Source: DATKSS01 sp049582065 | GTDB lineage: Bacteria; Chloroflexota; Dormibacteria; Dormibacterales; Dormibacteraceae | Assembly: GCA_049582065.1 (NCBI GenBank) | Contig: JBAUTF010000371.1 | Span: 1-33,112, forward strand | Direction: 5' to 3' | Length of the DNA stretch: 33,112 nucleotides | Shown: positions 7,359-14,448 of the stretch, in pieces | Layout of the letters: each line of letters starts with the position of its first letter | How positions within the stretch are numbered: the stretch's first letter is position 1 | Position numbers and translations under genes: made by a program | Notes under the pieces: generated by a model | What the model was told of the DNA's origin: nothing | Databases searched by the model: none | Seen by the model: the letters and a program-made list of their open reading frames with translations, nothing else

Positions 7359-7715
7359 GTGGACCGCATCGAGCTCAACGGCATGTCGTTCCAGGGGCGG
7401 CATGGCGTGCGCGACGCCGAGCGTGCCCACACCCAGGAGTTCAGAGTCGATGTCGAGGTGGAGTGCGACCTGACCAAACCCGGCCTGACGGACAAGCTGG
7501 CCGACACTGTCGACTACACGAGGATTCGCGCCATCGCGAAAGAGGTCATCGAGGGCGAGTCGGCCCAGCTGCTCGAAACTCTGGCCTCGCGCATGGCTGA
7601 CCGAGTCCTGCAGATGCCGTCGGTCGAGGCAGTCTCCGTGCGCATCGCAAAGCGGCCCGCGAGCATGCAGCCGATCGATGCGGCGGCGGTGCGCATTAAT
7701 AGGACGCGCGCGTGA
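7359..7715 (+). CDS. folB: Dihydroneopterin aldolase
   Basis: FolB converts 7,8-dihydroneopterin to 6-hydroxymethyl-7,8-dihydropterin and glycolaldehyde in folate synthesis. The 118-aa length is normal. The signature is clear: LNGMSFQGRHGVRDAERAH near the N-terminus, with the HG-x-x-x-x-E pocket, DYTRIRAIAKEVIEG in the middle, and VRIAKRPA carrying the catalytic Lys near the C-terminus. The start is the GTG at 7359, preceded by a GACAAT hexamer and no SD. The stop overlaps the larC GTG by 4 bp, so the two are coupled. folD and folC follow, making a partial folate cluster; folE, folK and folP are not in the window. Confidence 0.95.
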   Translation: MDRIELNGMSFQGRHGVRDAERAHTQEFRVDVEVECDLTKPGLTDKLADTVDYTRIRAIAKEVIEGESAQLLETLASRMADRVLQMPSVEAVSVRIAKRPASMQPIDAAAVRINRTRA

Positions 7716-8863
7716 CCATCGCGTACTTCGACTGCTTTGCGGGAATCTCCGGCGATATGACCCTCGGCGCGTTGCTCGACTGTGGCGCCGACCACGCCTT
7801 GCTCGACGCCACAATTGAGGCGCTGCGACTGGGCGATGAGGTGAGGTTCGAGGTCCGCCACGAGACGCGCGGCCATGTCGGCGGAACCCGCGTCATCGTG
7901 CACACCACCGAGAGGGTCGAGCGCACCGTGCCCGCCCTGCGCTCGGTGGTCGAGAGCTCTGGCGCGCCCGGTCACGTCAAGCGCTCGGCGGTCGACGCCA
8001 TCGACCGGCTCGCCCGGGCCGAAAGTCGCATCCACGGCGTGGACGAGAAGCAGGTCCACCTGCACGAGCTGGGCGGCGCCGACACGCTGGTCGACCTGGT
8101 CGGGGCCTTCTGGCTCTTGGAGGGCCTGGAGGTCGGCCAGGTGTACGCGTCGGCCCTACCCGCACCCCATGGCCGGAAGGGCGACATGCCTCTGCCCGCG
8201 CCCGCGAGCATGCGGGTGCTAGAAGGCACCGGCGCGGTGCTGCATCCGGTCGATGAGGAACGCGAGCTCGTCACGCCCACGGGCGCGGCCATCCTCGCGG
8301 TGTGCGCCAAGTTCGAGCGACCTGCGATCTCACTTCGCTCCGTCGGCTATGGAATCGGCTCCCGTGACCAACCGGGCAACGCGCTTGCCGTCTGGCTCGG
8401 GGAGGACGCCCGTCACGAGACGGACGTCACGCTGGTGGAGACCAACCTCGATGACATGGCGCCCAACCTCATCGCCGCGCTGGTCGAAGACCTGATGGCG
8501 GCCGGCGCGCTCGACGTCAGCGTCACACCTGTGCTGATGAAGAAAGGCCGTCCCGGCCACCTCGTCACCGTGATGTCGTCGCCTGAGCTCGTGGCGAAGC
8601 TCTCCGACCACCTGCTCCGGCACAGCACTACGCTCGGCGTGCGCATGTCAGCCACGCAGCGCGTCGTGGCGGCGCGTCGCATGGTCGAGGTCCGCACCCA
8701 GTTCGGAGTGGCTCGCGCCAAGGTCAAAGAGCTGGCCGGGCGGCCCGTCGACGTCGCGCCGGAGTACGAGGACTGCCGCCGCCTCGCCCGCGAGAGCGGC
8801 GCCGACCTGCGCGACGTCATGCGAGCCGTCGTGGAGGCGGCTCGCAAGGAGCTGGGCCTCTAA
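7712..8863 (+). CDS. larC: Nickel-pincer cofactor biosynthesis protein LarC
   Basis: LarC inserts nickel into pyridinium-3,5-bisthiocarboxylic acid mononucleotide in a CTP-dependent reaction, the last step in making the nickel-pincer cofactor of lactate racemase and related LarA-like enzymes. The 383-aa protein starts with the hallmark YFDCFAGISGDMTLGALLD (5-23) and has the conserved VHLHELGGADTLVDLVG, LPAPHGRKGDMPLPAPA and the C-terminal VTLVETNLDDMAPNLIAAL, so both LarC1 and LarC2 regions are present in one uninterrupted frame. In Lactiplantibacillus the two parts are joined by programmed frameshifting; none is needed here. The GTG start overlaps the folB stop. larA, larB and larE are not in the window, so the cofactor's user is unknown. 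Confidence 0.94.
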   Translation: MTIAYFDCFAGISGDMTLGALLDCGADHALLDATIEALRLGDEVRFEVRHETRGHVGGTRVIVHTTERVERTVPALRSVVESSGAPGHVKRSAVDAIDRLARAESRIHGVDEKQVHLHELGGADTLVDLVGAFWLLEGLEVGQVYASALPAPHGRKGDMPLPAPASMRVLEGTGAVLHPVDEERELVTPTGAAILAVCAKFERPAISLRSVGYGIGSRDQPGNALAVWLGEDARHETDVTLVETNLDDMAPNLIAALVEDLMAAGALDVSVTPVLMKKGRPGHLVTVMSSPELVAKLSDHLLRHSTTLGVRMSATQRVVAARRMVEVRTQFGVARAKVKELAGRPVDVAPEYEDCRRLARESGADLRDVMRAVVEAARKELGL

Positions 8864-8989
8864 CTCCGGCCGTCTGTTCGGCCAGCCTGCGCGTCTGTTA
8901 CTTGTGATCGGGACTGTTTTCGCGGTCGCGGTCGTATTCGCGATCCTGGCCGTGGTGCACCGACCCACTAGTCGGAATCGCCGACGCCT

Positions 8990-8995
8990 GACAAT
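8990..8995 (+). promoter_or_regulatory. -10 element for folD
   Basis: GACAAT ends 7 nt before the ATG at 9003. This supports 9003 as the start and a separate promoter for folD-folC. Confidence 0.45.
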
Positions 8996-9002
8996 TAGCC
9001 GC

Positions 9003-9860
9003 ATGGGCGCGCGCGTGCTGGATGGCAGGGCGGTCGCGAAGCAGATCTTCGAAGACGTGGGAAGAGCCGTCGCCGAACGTGTGGCTTCGGGCGGTTCGCG
9101 GCCGAAGCTCGCCACGGTGCTCGTGGGCGAAGACCCGGCTTCCGCGCAGTACGTGGGGCTCAAGCAGAAGAACGCGCGAGGCGCCGGCATCGAATCGGAA
9201 GACCACCGCCTGAGCAAGCAGGCGACGACTGAGGAGCTGCTCGAGCTCGTCGACCGGTTGAACCGCGATGACAGCGTGAGCGGAATCCTGATCCAGCAGC
9301 CGACGCCGAAACAGGTCGACATGACCCGCGTCATCCTCGCGCTTGACCCGGCGAAGGACGTCGACGGATTCCACCCGTTCAATGCCGGGCTCGTGGCGCT
9401 TGGCCTGCCCGGCGGGGTCGAACCGTGCACGCCCGCCGGCATCGTCGAGCTGCTGCTCCGCGCGGGCATCACTATCGAAGGCGCCAACGCGGTAGTGGTC
9501 GGGAGGAGCAACCTCGTCGGGAAGCCCACCGCCCTTCTCCTGTTGAGGCGCAACGCGACAGTGACCCTGTGCCACACCCGCACCAAAGACCTGGCGTCCC
9601 ACACGCGCGCCGCCGACATCCTCGTCGCCGCGGCGGGGCGCGCGAACCTGATCCAGAAGGACATGGTCAAGCCTGGCGCCGCGGTGGTAGACGTGAGCAC
9701 GAACTGGGCCGGTGCCCGGCAGGTGGGAGATCTCGCGCCGGGGGTCGAGGAGGTCGCCGGCTGGCTGACGCCAAACCCGGGCGGCGTGGGGCCGATGACG
9801 CGCGCGATGCTGATCAAGAACACTTTCGAAGCCGAGGTCCGCAGGCGCGGCAAGCGGTGA
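9003..9860 (+). CDS. folD: Methylenetetrahydrofolate dehydrogenase/cyclohydrolase
   Basis: FolD interconverts 5,10-methylene-, methenyl- and 10-formyl-tetrahydrofolate using NADP, supplying one-carbon units. From the ATG at 9003 the protein is 285 aa, the family norm. Visible motifs are Tyr50 and Lys54 in YVGLKQK (catalytic pair), ILIQQPTPKQVD (the usual QLPLP reads QQPTP here), DVDGFHPFNAG, the cofactor loop VVVGRSNLVGKPTA and TPNPGGVGPMTRAML. The frame is open to 8904 and would add a hydrophobic N-terminal helix, but this is unlike the family and the GACAAT hexamer sits just upstream of 9003. The folC gene follows after 48 bp. Confidence 0.95.
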   Translation: MGARVLDGRAVAKQIFEDVGRAVAERVASGGSRPKLATVLVGEDPASAQYVGLKQKNARGAGIESEDHRLSKQATTEELLELVDRLNRDDSVSGILIQQPTPKQVDMTRVILALDPAKDVDGFHPFNAGLVALGLPGGVEPCTPAGIVELLLRAGITIEGANAVVVGRSNLVGKPTALLLLRRNATVTLCHTRTKDLASHTRAADILVAAAGRANLIQKDMVKPGAAVVDVSTNWAGARQVGDLAPGVEEVAGWLTPNPGGVGPMTRAMLIKNTFEAEVRRRGKR

Positions 9861-9908
9861 CCGGCGACCCACGAGCGTTCGAGGCCGTACCCGCCTGAGC
9901 CCGAGTCC

Positions 9909-11189
9909 ATGACGTACCAGGAGGCTCTGACCTACATCTCAAGGCAGGGCCGGTTCGGGATGAAGCTTGGAACCGAGAGGATCGCCGCCATCCTCGAGCA
10001 GCTCGGAAATCCCGAGCGTGGAATGCGGGGAGCACTCATCGCCGGCACCAACGGCAAGGGCTCGACCGGCGCCTGCCTATCTTCGATGTGGCGCGCAGAC
10101 GGGCATCACGTCGGGTTCATGCCCAAGCCGCATCTCATCTCTTACACCGAGCGCATCGAGGTGAACGGAAAGCCAATCTCCGAAGACGAGTTCGTCGAAA
10201 CTCTGCAGCAGCTAAGACCCGCGCTCGACGTGGTGGCGGTGAGGATGGGTCAGGCGACCGAGTTCGAGATGCTGACCGCGATGGCGGTGGTCTACCTCGC
10301 ACCAAGGGTCGACAGGCTCGTCTGCGAGGTCGGCCTCGGAGGTCGCCTAGACGCGACCAACGCCCTCGATCCTGGAGTCGCCGTCATCACCAACGTCGAC
10401 CTCGACCATCAGAAATACCTCGGCGACACCATCGAGAAGATCGCGCACGAGAAGGCGGCGATCATCAAGCCGCTGGACCACGTGGTTACCGGGTGCCGCG
10501 GCGAAGCCCTTGCAATCGTCGAAGAGCACGCCCGCAATGCAGGTGCGAACCTCTGGCGGTTGGGATCGGAGATCGAAGTGGAGTCGGTGTCGTTGGGCTG
10601 GGACGGCCACACCATCGCGGTCTCGGGCCCCGGCTTTGCCCACGACGGCATTCATGTGCCGCTGGTCGGCGACTATCAGCCCGCCAACGCCGCCCTGGCG
10701 ATCGCCGCCGCGCACGCTCTAGACGACATCAGCGACCGTGCGGTCCACGAGGGGATCGCGTCGACACGATGGCCGGGCCGGCTGCAGGTCGTTGCGTCGC
10801 GACCGCGGGTGGTGCTCGATGGAGGCCATAACCCCGCGGCGATGACGAAGGCCGGCGCCGCGCTCCGGGCCCTGATCGGCCGGCAGCGCCTGGTCACCTT
10901 GTTCGCGATGCTCAGCGAGCGCGACCCTGCCCAGCTGATGGCAGCGCTGCGAACGTTGAAGCCTGACGCCGCCGTTTTCACCGAGCCCCTGAGCGCGGCT
11001 GGACATTCAGTGGATGCGGAGATGCTCGCCGAGCTTTACGGGCAGGGGGCTCATCACGTCCGTCCGGCCACGGCCGCGCTGGCGCGCGCGCGTGAGCTGG
11101 CGGGCCCGGATGGCAACGTGCTGGTCTGCGGCTCGCTGTACCTGGTCGGCGAGATCCTCGCACTGTTGGCGGAATCGACGAACACCTAG
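9909..11189 (+). CDS. folC: Bifunctional folylpolyglutamate/dihydrofolate synthase
   Basis: FolC adds L-glutamate to dihydropteroate and then to folates, in an ATP-dependent Mur-ligase-type reaction. The 426-aa length is typical. The P-loop is GTNGKGS (46-52); FMPKPHLISYTERI follows as the folate loop, then ATEFEMLTAMA, EVGLGGRLDATN, TNVDLDHQKYLGDTIEKIA and the C-terminal-domain start RWPGRLQVV with DGGHNP. All core motifs of the two-domain fold are intact. There is no promoter-like hexamer at leaderless distance, and the gene lies 48 bp after folD, so co-transcription is likely. A single enzyme cannot be assigned to one or both activities from sequence alone. Confidence 0.94.
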   Translation: MTYQEALTYISRQGRFGMKLGTERIAAILEQLGNPERGMRGALIAGTNGKGSTGACLSSMWRADGHHVGFMPKPHLISYTERIEVNGKPISEDEFVETLQQLRPALDVVAVRMGQATEFEMLTAMAVVYLAPRVDRLVCEVGLGGRLDATNALDPGVAVITNVDLDHQKYLGDTIEKIAHEKAAIIKPLDHVVTGCRGEALAIVEEHARNAGANLWRLGSEIEVESVSLGWDGHTIAVSGPGFAHDGIHVPLVGDYQPANAALAIAAAHALDDISDRAVHEGIASTRWPGRLQVVASRPRVVLDGGHNPAAMTKAGAALRALIGRQRLVTLFAMLSERDPAQLMAALRTLKPDAAVFTEPLSAAGHSVDAEMLAELYGQGAHHVRPATAALARARELAGPDGNVLVCGSLYLVGEILALLAESTNT

Positions 11190-11195
11190 TAAATT
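11190..11195 (+). promoter_or_regulatory. -10 element for the pspC-like gene
   Basis: TAAATT ends 8 nt before the ATG at 11204, with a possible -35 TTGGCG at 11166-11171 (18-bp spacer) inside the end of folC. Confidence 0.45.
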
Positions 11196-11203
11196 GGCCC
11201 GCG

Positions 11204-11665
11204 ATGCAGGCACCGGCAGGCGAGCGTTTCTACCGCGGCAGGGGCCGCATCATCGGAGGGGTCTGCTGCGGGATCGCGGCCCGTTTCCACGTCGACACCT
11301 TGTGGGTGAGGATCGCGTTCGTCGTCCTCGCCTTCGCCCAGGGCATCGGACTTGTCATCTATGCGCTGCTGTGGCTGGTGATGCCGGAGGCTCCGGACGG
11401 CGAGGGGCGCGGCCTTTCAGGATTTGATGCGGTGACCGCCGACCTCGATCGCATGTGGGCGGAGGTCCGAGGCAGGCCGGCGCCCGGCGTGCCCGCGGCG
11501 CCCGCGCGCGACCGGTCGATGCTGCTAGGCGGGATCCTGCTCGTGATCGGGCTGGTGCTGCTCGGCAACAACACGGGCTTCGTCAGCTGGTCGGTGCTGT
11601 GGCCGGTCATCCTCATTGCGATCGGCGCTTTCGTGCTGCTGCGCAACTCGCGGCGCGAGCCCTAG
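11204..11665 (+). CDS. PspC-domain membrane protein
   Basis: This 153-aa protein has an N-terminal PspC domain (about 8-65) with the classical FYRGRGRIIGGVCCGIAARF and VDTLWVRIAFVVLAFAQGIG, ending in a membrane helix and WLVMPE. A linker (about 66-100) leads to two further helices, MLLGGILLVIGLVLLGNN and SVLWPVILIAIGAFVLL, like the LiaF/DUF5668-type transmembrane region. PspC-domain proteins sense or buffer envelope stress; this two-part layout is common in Gram-positive-type genomes. Promoter-like TAAATT lies 8 nt upstream, without an SD. Its stop overlaps the convergent membrane-protein gene by 4 bp. No pspA is nearby, so a full phage-shock response is not implied. Confidence 0.88.
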   Translation: MQAPAGERFYRGRGRIIGGVCCGIAARFHVDTLWVRIAFVVLAFAQGIGLVIYALLWLVMPEAPDGEGRGLSGFDAVTADLDRMWAEVRGRPAPGVPAAPARDRSMLLGGILLVIGLVLLGNNTGFVSWSVLWPVILIAIGAFVLLRNSRREP

Positions 11666-12111
11666 GACTGCTTTTCGCGCCCCGGCCATTTGAGGTCGAT
11701 CCTCCACTCGCGCGCGGGAGCGCGGGCGAACCTCACACACAGGTAGACGCTCCCCGCCAACATTGGAAGGAGAATGACGAGTCCGAGGCCTGCCCATTCG
11801 AAACCGCCGGTGACCGCGAGGCCGCCCAGCAGCACGAATGCGATGACGATGCCGCCGCCACCAGCCAGCAGGTCGGTGACCGGTCGCACCGCCGGCGCTG
11901 GAACCTTCGCCGGCAGCGGGCGTTCAGTCCCCGCCGTAGTGCGGGTGGCGCCTCCGATCAGGCCGTAGAGCAGCAGGCTGATCCCGGCAAGACCAGCCAG
12001 CAGCGTGATGACCTCGGCGATCAGTCCTTCGCGCGTGTCGGCGACCCGAGTCGCGGCGGCGAAGGCGAGCACGATGAGCGCGATTCCCGCGCCCAGCGAA
12101 ACCCAGCGCAT
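11662..12111 (-). CDS. Uncharacterised four-helix membrane protein
   Basis: The 149-aa product has four hydrophobic segments: SLGAGIALIVLAFAAATRV, VITLLAGLAGISLLLYGLI, GGGGIVIAFVLLGGLAV and WAGLGLVILLPMLAGSVYLC, with a Pro/Thr-rich linker between helices 2 and 3 and a basic cytoplasmic tail (EWRIDLKWPGREK). I do not recognise the family. The ATG at 12111 overlaps the stop of the SDR gene (TAATG), so translation is coupled; the longer open frame upstream is an antisense-frame artefact of the SDR gene. It is the last gene of a three-gene minus-strand unit. Confidence 0.75.
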   Translation of the reverse strand: MRWVSLGAGIALIVLAFAAATRVADTREGLIAEVITLLAGLAGISLLLYGLIGGATRTTAGTERPLPAKVPAPAVRPVTDLLAGGGGIVIAFVLLGGLAVTGGFEWAGLGLVILLPMLAGSVYLCVRFARAPAREWRIDLKWPGREKQS

Positions 12112-12896
12112 TACTGCTTCTGGGAGGCGGACAGTATTCTCTCTCGCAACCGCCGCATGCCCTTGAGCCAGCGGTCGTAGTCCTCGGCCTTGCGACGGAA
12201 GAATTCCCCAACCTCGGGGTGCGGAAGGATGAGAAACCGTTCGCCCCTGATGCCGAGCACAACCGCCTCGGCCACCGCCTCCGGTGCGAGGGCATTGGCC
12301 GTAAGGAACTCGAGGCCCAGGCGCCGCTCGGCGGCCAGCATGTCGGTCTTGACGCCCTGCGGGCAAAGGCACGAGACGCGGATCCCATCCGGCCCATGGG
12401 CGATCGCCAGCCATTCGAAGAACGAGAGAGCCGCGGCCTTGGTCACGCCGTAAGGGGCCGCGAAGACGTGGTTGAGGAGCCCCGCGGCGGAAACGGTGCC
12501 GAGGAGGTAACCCTCCTTGCGGGCCAGCATGCCGGGAAGCACGTGCCTGGCCACGAACACGTGAGCCATCAAGTTGACTTCCCAGATTCGCTGCCAGTCT
12601 TCGTCGGCCGCTTCAGGGCCGCCGCCAACCGCGATGCCGGCGTTGGAGCAGAAGATGTCGACGCGGCCGTGGGCCGACTGGACGCCGTCTATCAGCTCCT
12701 TGACGTCAGACTCGCGACTGACATCGCAGCGCACGGCCGTCCCGCCGATCTCAGCTGCCACCGCCTTCGCAGCCGCGCCGTCGATGTCGGCGACGACCAC
12801 TGACCTCGCACCTTCGGCGGCGAATCGGCGAGCGAGAGCCCTGCCAATACCGCGGGCGCCGCCCGTGATGACGATGACCTTGTCGGACGTCTCCAT
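12111..12896 (-). CDS. Short-chain dehydrogenase/reductase (SDR)
   Basis: This is a 261-aa classical SDR that oxidises or reduces an alcohol/ketone with NAD(P). The Rossmann motif is TGGARGIG (11-18); Asp37 at the end of the second strand (VVVADID) favours NAD over NADP. NAG is at 85-87, and the catalytic set is Ser136 (TVSAAGLL), Tyr149 and Lys153 (YGVTK). The C-terminus is extended by a charged helix rich in Arg and Lys. The substrate is unknown. The ATG at 12896 is chosen because it starts 10 residues before the first conserved strand; the frame is open to 12998 but that part is Arg/Gly-rich and unlike SDRs. The small membrane protein gene ends 17 bp upstream. Confidence 0.9.
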   Translation of the reverse strand: METSDKVIVITGGARGIGRALARRFAAEGARSVVVADIDGAAAKAVAAEIGGTAVRCDVSRESDVKELIDGVQSAHGRVDIFCSNAGIAVGGGPEAADEDWQRIWEVNLMAHVFVARHVLPGMLARKEGYLLGTVSAAGLLNHVFAAPYGVTKAAALSFFEWLAIAHGPDGIRVSCLCPQGVKTDMLAAERRLGLEFLTANALAPEAVAEAVVLGIRGERFLILPHPEVGEFFRRKAEDYDRWLKGMRRLRERILSASQKQ

Positions 12897-12913
12897 CGCG
12901 CCCCGGTCGAGCC

Positions 12914-13189
12914 TTACGCGGTCCGGGCCTTCGGTCGGCCTGCCCTGACCGCGACCGCCGTCACGGCCGCCATTGCGGCCATCACGATCGCGAACCATGC
13001 GGCCGGCGATACGAGTCCGACCTCACCCGCAAGCGCGGCGCAACCGAAGAGCGCGCCCGACGAGCTGGCCCCGAAGACAAGGAAGCGCCCGCGAGGGAGT
13101 CCACGACGCAGTGCGATCAATGCCCAGGCGCCGATCGCCACCCCGGCCGCGATGACGACGAGGTGCAAGACATCGACCATGAGGCTCAC
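12914..13189 (-). CDS. Small membrane protein of unknown function
   Basis: A 91-aa protein with about three hydrophobic segments: VLHLVVIAAGVAIGAWALIAL, a weaker one at FLVFGASSSGALFGCAAL, and AAWFAIVMAAMAAVTAVAV, ending in a basic tail. No family is recognised. The start is GTG at 13189, with TAGACT 6 nt upstream and no SD; an ATG three codons later is an alternative. It is first in a unit with the SDR and the four-helix protein, and is divergent from the HxlR regulator, which could control it. Confidence 0.7.
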   Translation of the reverse strand: MSLMVDVLHLVVIAAGVAIGAWALIALRRGLPRGRFLVFGASSSGALFGCAALAGEVGLVSPAAWFAIVMAAMAAVTAVAVRAGRPKARTA

Positions 13190-13195
13190 GGCCGG

Positions 13196-13201
13196 AGTCT
13201 A
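13196..13201 (-). promoter_or_regulatory. -10 element for the small membrane protein/SDR unit
   Basis: TAGACT on the minus strand ends 6 nt before the GTG at 13189, consistent with leaderless transcription of the three-gene unit. Confidence 0.45.
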
Positions 13202-13257
13202 CGCCTCGACCGTCCTCGCGAGGGTTGAGGGGGTTGCGACGAGGTCGCACAGGCTCG

Positions 13258-13280
13258 GTGGAAAAATTTCTTGTGGAAAA
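13258..13280. repeat. Direct repeat GTGGAAAA x2 in a divergent promoter region
   Basis: GTGGAAAA occurs at 13258-13265 and 13273-13280, 15 bp apart, in an A/T-rich patch between the divergent small-membrane-protein and hxlR genes. The spacing is one and a half helical turns. An operator for the adjacent HxlR protein is possible but unproven. Confidence 0.35.
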
Positions 13281-13317
13281 CACCATGGCGCCGCTTTCCG
13301 AGACTTCTGATAGCGCA

Positions 13318-13323
13318 TAGAAT
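13318..13323 (+). promoter_or_regulatory. -10 element for the hxlR-like gene
   Basis: TAGAAT (five of six to TATAAT) ends 8 nt before the ATG at 13332; the gene has no SD. Confidence 0.5.
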
Positions 13324-13331
13324 CACTCCCC

Positions 13332-13670
13332 ATGGTCGGAGGGGGAATCGACTACAGCGCACCCTTTCAGAGGGCTATCGAGCTGATCGGGAAGCGCTGG
13401 ACCGGGGCGGTCGTAAAAGCGCTCATCCCCGCACCCGCGCGCTTCAACCAGCTGCTGGCCGGCATCCCGGGGATCAGCGATCGGGTTCTGACCGAGCGGC
13501 TGCGCGAACTGGAGACCGAGGGCATCGTCGAGCGGCTCGTAGATCCGGGTCCGCCCGTGCGCGTCAGCTATCGGCTCACGTCTCGAGGACGCGCTCTCGA
13601 GCCGGTGTTGCTCGCGGTGTCCGATTGGGCGGACAGCTGGCTCTCGACGCCTGCCGCGGCTGTCGGCTGA
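13332..13670 (+). CDS. HxlR-family winged-helix regulator
   Basis: The 112-aa protein has the HxlR core: AIELIGKRWTGAVVKAL (the family's G-K-W signature with R between), ARFNQLLAGIPGISDRVLTERLRELETEGIVERL for the recognition helix region, and the wing PPVRVSYRLTSRGRALEPVL. HxlR proteins bind DNA as dimers and often respond to aldehydes, quinones or oxidants through a Cys near the N-terminus; no Cys is present anywhere in this one, so a thiol switch is excluded. The target is unknown; the divergent SDR unit and the GTGGAAAA repeats between them are the nearest candidates. Confidence 0.88.
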   Translation: MVGGGIDYSAPFQRAIELIGKRWTGAVVKALIPAPARFNQLLAGIPGISDRVLTERLRELETEGIVERLVDPGPPVRVSYRLTSRGRALEPVLLAVSDWADSWLSTPAAAVG

Positions 13671-13756
13671 GCCGGCGCCGTCCAGCATTTTCTTCATCGG
13701 GCCCTCCCTCCTCCCGACCGGCCCCTCCCCCACCGGCTCTCCTGCGCTGACCTTAG

Positions 13757-13772
13757 GATTCGAAAGAATCCG
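13757..13772. repeat. Hairpin with GAAA tetraloop
   Basis: GGATTC-GAAA-GAATCC is a perfect 6-bp stem with a GNRA loop, between the hxlR-like gene and the next gene. No T-run follows on either strand. It may help termination or mRNA stability; function is not shown. Confidence 0.3.
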
Positions 13773-13823
13773 GCCCAACGCTGCCTGTTAAGACGAGCGG
13801 CGAGGCATGGCGAACACGGCTGA

Positions 13824-13829
13824 TAGGCT
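13824..13829 (+). promoter_or_regulatory. -10 element for the zinc ribbon/GGDEF-like gene
   Basis: TAGGCT ends 7 nt before the ATG at 13837 and lies inside the longer reading frame that starts at 13807; it is the main reason for choosing the later start. Confidence 0.4.
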
Positions 13830-13836
13830 TTACCGA

Positions 13837-14421
13837 ATGCCGATTGGCGATTTCCTCCGCCGCCGGCCCGAGGCGCAGAGCTGCCAGGCGTGCGGGTCGC
13901 CTCTCCCTTCGGGCGCCGTCTTCTGCCCTTCGTGCGGAGTCCGGGCGGACGACCCTCAGGCCGAGCCGCTCCACATCGTGGATCGTACGACGGGCCTGTT
14001 CAACGAAAGATTCGTGCGGCCGGTGCTCGAGGACGAGCTGGCGCGAGCCCACCGATATCAAAGGAACCTCGGGGTTCTCCTCATCGAGGCCAACGGAGCC
14101 TTGCCGCCCGACGATGCACTCAAGTCGATGGCCGCGGCTCTCGCAGGGACGGTGCGCGATGTCGACACGCCTGGAGTCCTGAGCCGCACGCCGCCTCAGC
14201 TCCTGGCCATCCTTCCAGACACCGATGTCGCGGGCACCGCCCATGCCGCGAACCGCGTGCTCTCCGCGGTCAACGAGGCGCTCAAGCCGCAGGGCGGGCA
14301 AGCGGCGGTCGGCCTCGTCTGCATCCGGCCCGGCCAGCGCGTCCGCGCCGGCGCCGTCCTTGAAGGCGCAGGCCGGTCATTGCGCTCTGGCCGGCCCGAG
14401 ATGATGGGCAAGCCTGCCTGA
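13837..14421 (+). CDS. Zinc ribbon fused to a degenerate GGDEF domain
   Basis: This 194-aa protein (204 aa if the ATG at 13807 is used) starts with a zinc ribbon, Cys16/Cys19 and Cys30/Cys33 (CQACG and CPSCG). The rest (about 45-185) follows a diguanylate-cyclase GGDEF domain: DRTTGLFNERFV (49-60) matches the family's D-x-L-T-G-L-x-N-R-R start, then ELARAHRYQRNLGVLLIEAN, and LLAILPDTDVAGTAHAANRVL matches the strand and helix after the active loop. At the GGDEF position itself it reads SRTPPQL, so all catalytic and metal residues are gone and cyclase activity is very unlikely. It may be a scaffold or ligand-binding relic. A histidine phosphatase gene follows closely. Confidence 0.7.
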   Translation: MPIGDFLRRRPEAQSCQACGSPLPSGAVFCPSCGVRADDPQAEPLHIVDRTTGLFNERFVRPVLEDELARAHRYQRNLGVLLIEANGALPPDDALKSMAAALAGTVRDVDTPGVLSRTPPQLLAILPDTDVAGTAHAANRVLSAVNEALKPQGGQAAVGLVCIRPGQRVRAGAVLEGAGRSLRSGRPEMMGKPA

Positions 14422-14448
14422 GCCCGCAAGGGCGGAAGGGGACCTGGA

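Noticed and set aside
7712..8863. Possible programmed frameshift in larC as in lactobacilli
   Set aside because: Both LarC1 and LarC2 regions lie in one continuous frame; no shift is needed.
8904..9002. Hydrophobic N-terminal extension of FolD (membrane-anchored FolD)
   Set aside because: The ATG at 9003 gives the standard 285-aa length and has a GACAAT hexamer 7 nt upstream; the extension is unlike FolD proteins.
11359..11646. Antisense frames under pspC and other genes as small proteins
   Set aside because: Composition reflects the complementary strand of real genes; no start signal or motif.
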